From positions 1 through 41,661 of the forward strand of contig JAFVGN010000002.1 in NCBI GenBank assembly GCA_017474925.1: DNA of 41,661 nt, read 5' to 3'. Below, piece by piece: positions 40,473-41,661 of the stretch. Within the stretch, counting starts at the first letter, position 1, and every line of letters starts with the position of its first letter. The notes beneath the pieces are model-generated. The model saw only the letters and a list, made by a program, of their open reading frames with translations. It was not told the DNA's origin and searched no databases. Position numbers and translations under genes: made by a program. Origin of the DNA: Prevotella sp. GTDB taxonomy: Bacteria; Bacteroidota; Bacteroidia; Bacteroidales; Bacteroidaceae.

Positions 40473-41661
40473 ATGAATAAGGTGAAGTCAGCGTGGCTGA
40501 TGCGCGTACTGCTTGTACTGCTCGTCCTCCACGCTTCCGTTGTCACGCTCTGCGCCCAGACGTTGACAGGCCGTGCGCCTGGTCAGGTGGCTGTTGGTGA
40601 GCAGTTCCGTCTCAGTTATACGGTTAGCACGGACGAGGCAAGGGAATTCCGCGTAGGCAATATCCCTGATGCCTTCGATGTGCTCATGGGACCAAGCACA
40701 TCCACGCAGTCGAGCTTCCAGATGGTCAATGGCCACATGTCCAGTTCGGCATCCATTACCTATACCTATATCCTTTCTGCCAATAAGCAGGGCACGTTCA
40801 CCATTCCTGCAGCCCATGTCAATGTGGACGGTAAAACGGTGAATTCCAACGAGTTGCGCATCAAGGTGACTGGTGAGCACAAGGGTGGGCAAGGTGGCCG
40901 CAAGCAGAGCCAGCAGAGTGGCAACGGCGAGGTGCGTGCGGCAGGATCGGCCATATCTGGCAGCGACCTGTTCATCAAGGTGACAGCATCCAAGCAGCAT
41001 GTCCGCGAGCAGGAACCCATCCTCCTGACCTATAAGGTATATACCCTGGTAGGACTGACACAGCTGAATGGTAAGATGGCCGACCTGAAGAGTTTCTACA
41101 CCCGCGAGGTGCCGCTGCCTCAGGAGAAGCAGTTCAAGGTAGAGATGCTCAACGGCAAACCCTATCGTACCGTCACCTGGCAGCAGTATGTCATGTTCCC
41201 ACAGGTCACAGGCAAGCTCGAGGTTCCAAGCCTGACCTACGAGGGTATCGTCGTCCAGCAGAACAGAAGTGTCGACCCCTTTGAGGCGTTCTTCAACGGC
41301 GGTTCAGGCTATATCGAGGTCAAGAAGGAAATCAAGGCCCCAGGCATCACCATTCAGGTGGATCCGTTGCCTGAGCGTCCTGCAGGTTTCTCTGGCGGTG
41401 TTGGAAAGTTCACCATATCAGCAACCCTTGACAAGACGGAAGTCTCGGCCAACGATCCTGTCAACCTGCGTGTCGTGGTGAGCGGTTCTGGTAACATGAA
41501 GCTGCTGAAGCAGCCTGAGGTCAAGTTCCCCAAGGACTTCGACCATTACGATGCCAAGGTTACTGACAAGACCCAGCTGACAACCAACGGACTGGAGGGC
41601 AGCATCGTCTACGACTTCCTGGCCGTTCCCCGCCATCAGGGGTCCTACGAGATTCCTGCCA
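40473..41661 (+). CDS. batD: BatD, N-terminal part (cut by the window end)
   Basis: The frame stays open to the right edge, giving 396 visible residues. MNKVKSAWLMRVLLVLLVLHASVVTLCAQ is a clear signal peptide; an ATG at 40449 in the same frame would add eight polar residues and is a possible start. The mature part begins TLTGRAPGQVAVGEQFRLSYTVST, then AFDVLMGPSTSTQSSFQMVNG, typical of BatD (oxygen-tolerance family) with Ig-like beta domains; repeated modules begin with ...FIKVTASKQHVREQEPILLTYKVY and ...FTISATLDKTEVSANDPVNLRV. The missing part should hold a membrane span. It follows batB-batC by 54 bases. Confidence 0.88.
   Translation, partial: MNKVKSAWLMRVLLVLLVLHASVVTLCAQTLTGRAPGQVAVGEQFRLSYTVSTDEAREFRVGNIPDAFDVLMGPSTSTQSSFQMVNGHMSSSASITYTYILSANKQGTFTIPAAHVNVDGKTVNSNELRIKVTGEHKGGQGGRKQSQQSGNGEVRAAGSAISGSDLFIKVTASKQHVREQEPILLTYKVYTLVGLTQLNGKMADLKSFYTREVPLPQEKQFKVEMLNGKPYRTVTWQQYVMFPQVTGKLEVPSLTYEGIVVQQNRSVDPFEAFFNGGSGYIEVKKEIKAPGITIQVDPLPERPAGFSGGVGKFTISATLDKTEVSANDPVNLRVVVSGSGNMKLLKQPEVKFPKDFDHYDAKVTDKTQLTTNGLEGSIVYDFLAVPRHQGSYEIPA

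Overview
The window looks like chromosomal DNA of a Bacteroidales bacterium, most likely Prevotella or a close relative. I infer this from the many promoters of the Bacteroidota type (TTTG, 19-21 bases, TAnnTTTG), the lack of Shine-Dalgarno sites before most core genes, and lineage-typical genes: the smalltalk peptide, DUF4295 after L28/L33, DUF4923, the Bat operon, and an lptE-TPR-secG set behind a sigma-54 activator. I made no database search; all family names come from recognised motifs.

Layout. 1-1040: the end of an AraC regulator and an Hsp20 gene with a possible sigma-54 promoter. 1040-10960: an accessory region. It holds an HU/smalltalk pair on the minus strand between 30-bp inverted repeats; a palindromic array of 7-bp repeats; a restriction-modification pair (m5C methyltransferase plus BsuBI/PstI-type nuclease); an ImmA/IrrE-type peptidase fused to a possible Mrr-like domain; then a five-gene plus-strand operon (unknown protein, OB-fold protein, unknown protein behind a highly structured leader, primase-like P-loop protein, DUF5675 protein) driven by a promoter covered by a 12-bp-arm palindrome. 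The operon is followed by an 11-bp tandem repeat and by tRNA-His. A relic resembling the 3' end of the primase-like gene lies at 2438-2500, so the restriction module sits between two copies of that sequence.

11240-19062, minus strand: the AmmeMemoRadiSam pair, and rlmN-pdxA-[sigma-54 activator]-lptE-TPR-secG. 19163-24110, plus: a 1203-residue glycosyltransferase/GalT-like/SpoIID fusion with an AmpG-like transporter, suggesting peptidoglycan turnover. 24196-26256, minus: htpG behind a perfect sigma-54 consensus. 26449-30411, plus: map, a DUF4923 gene, tsaD, pncC and the L28-L33-DUF4295 operon. 30578-34544, plus: ftsY, a 27-residue membrane peptide, rimO, an HU gene, and an HU protein with a membrane span and a LysM domain. 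34696-end, plus: the Bat operon (moxR, DUF58, membrane protein, batA, fused batB-batC, batD cut by the window edge).

Most interesting to me: the uncharacterised HU/smalltalk plus primase/DUF5675 cassette and its DNA elements, the peptidase/nuclease-like fusion next to the restriction pair, the HU-membrane-LysM protein as a possible nucleoid-to-wall tether, the cytoplasmic-looking SpoIID fusion, and sigma-54-type promoters in front of two chaperone genes.
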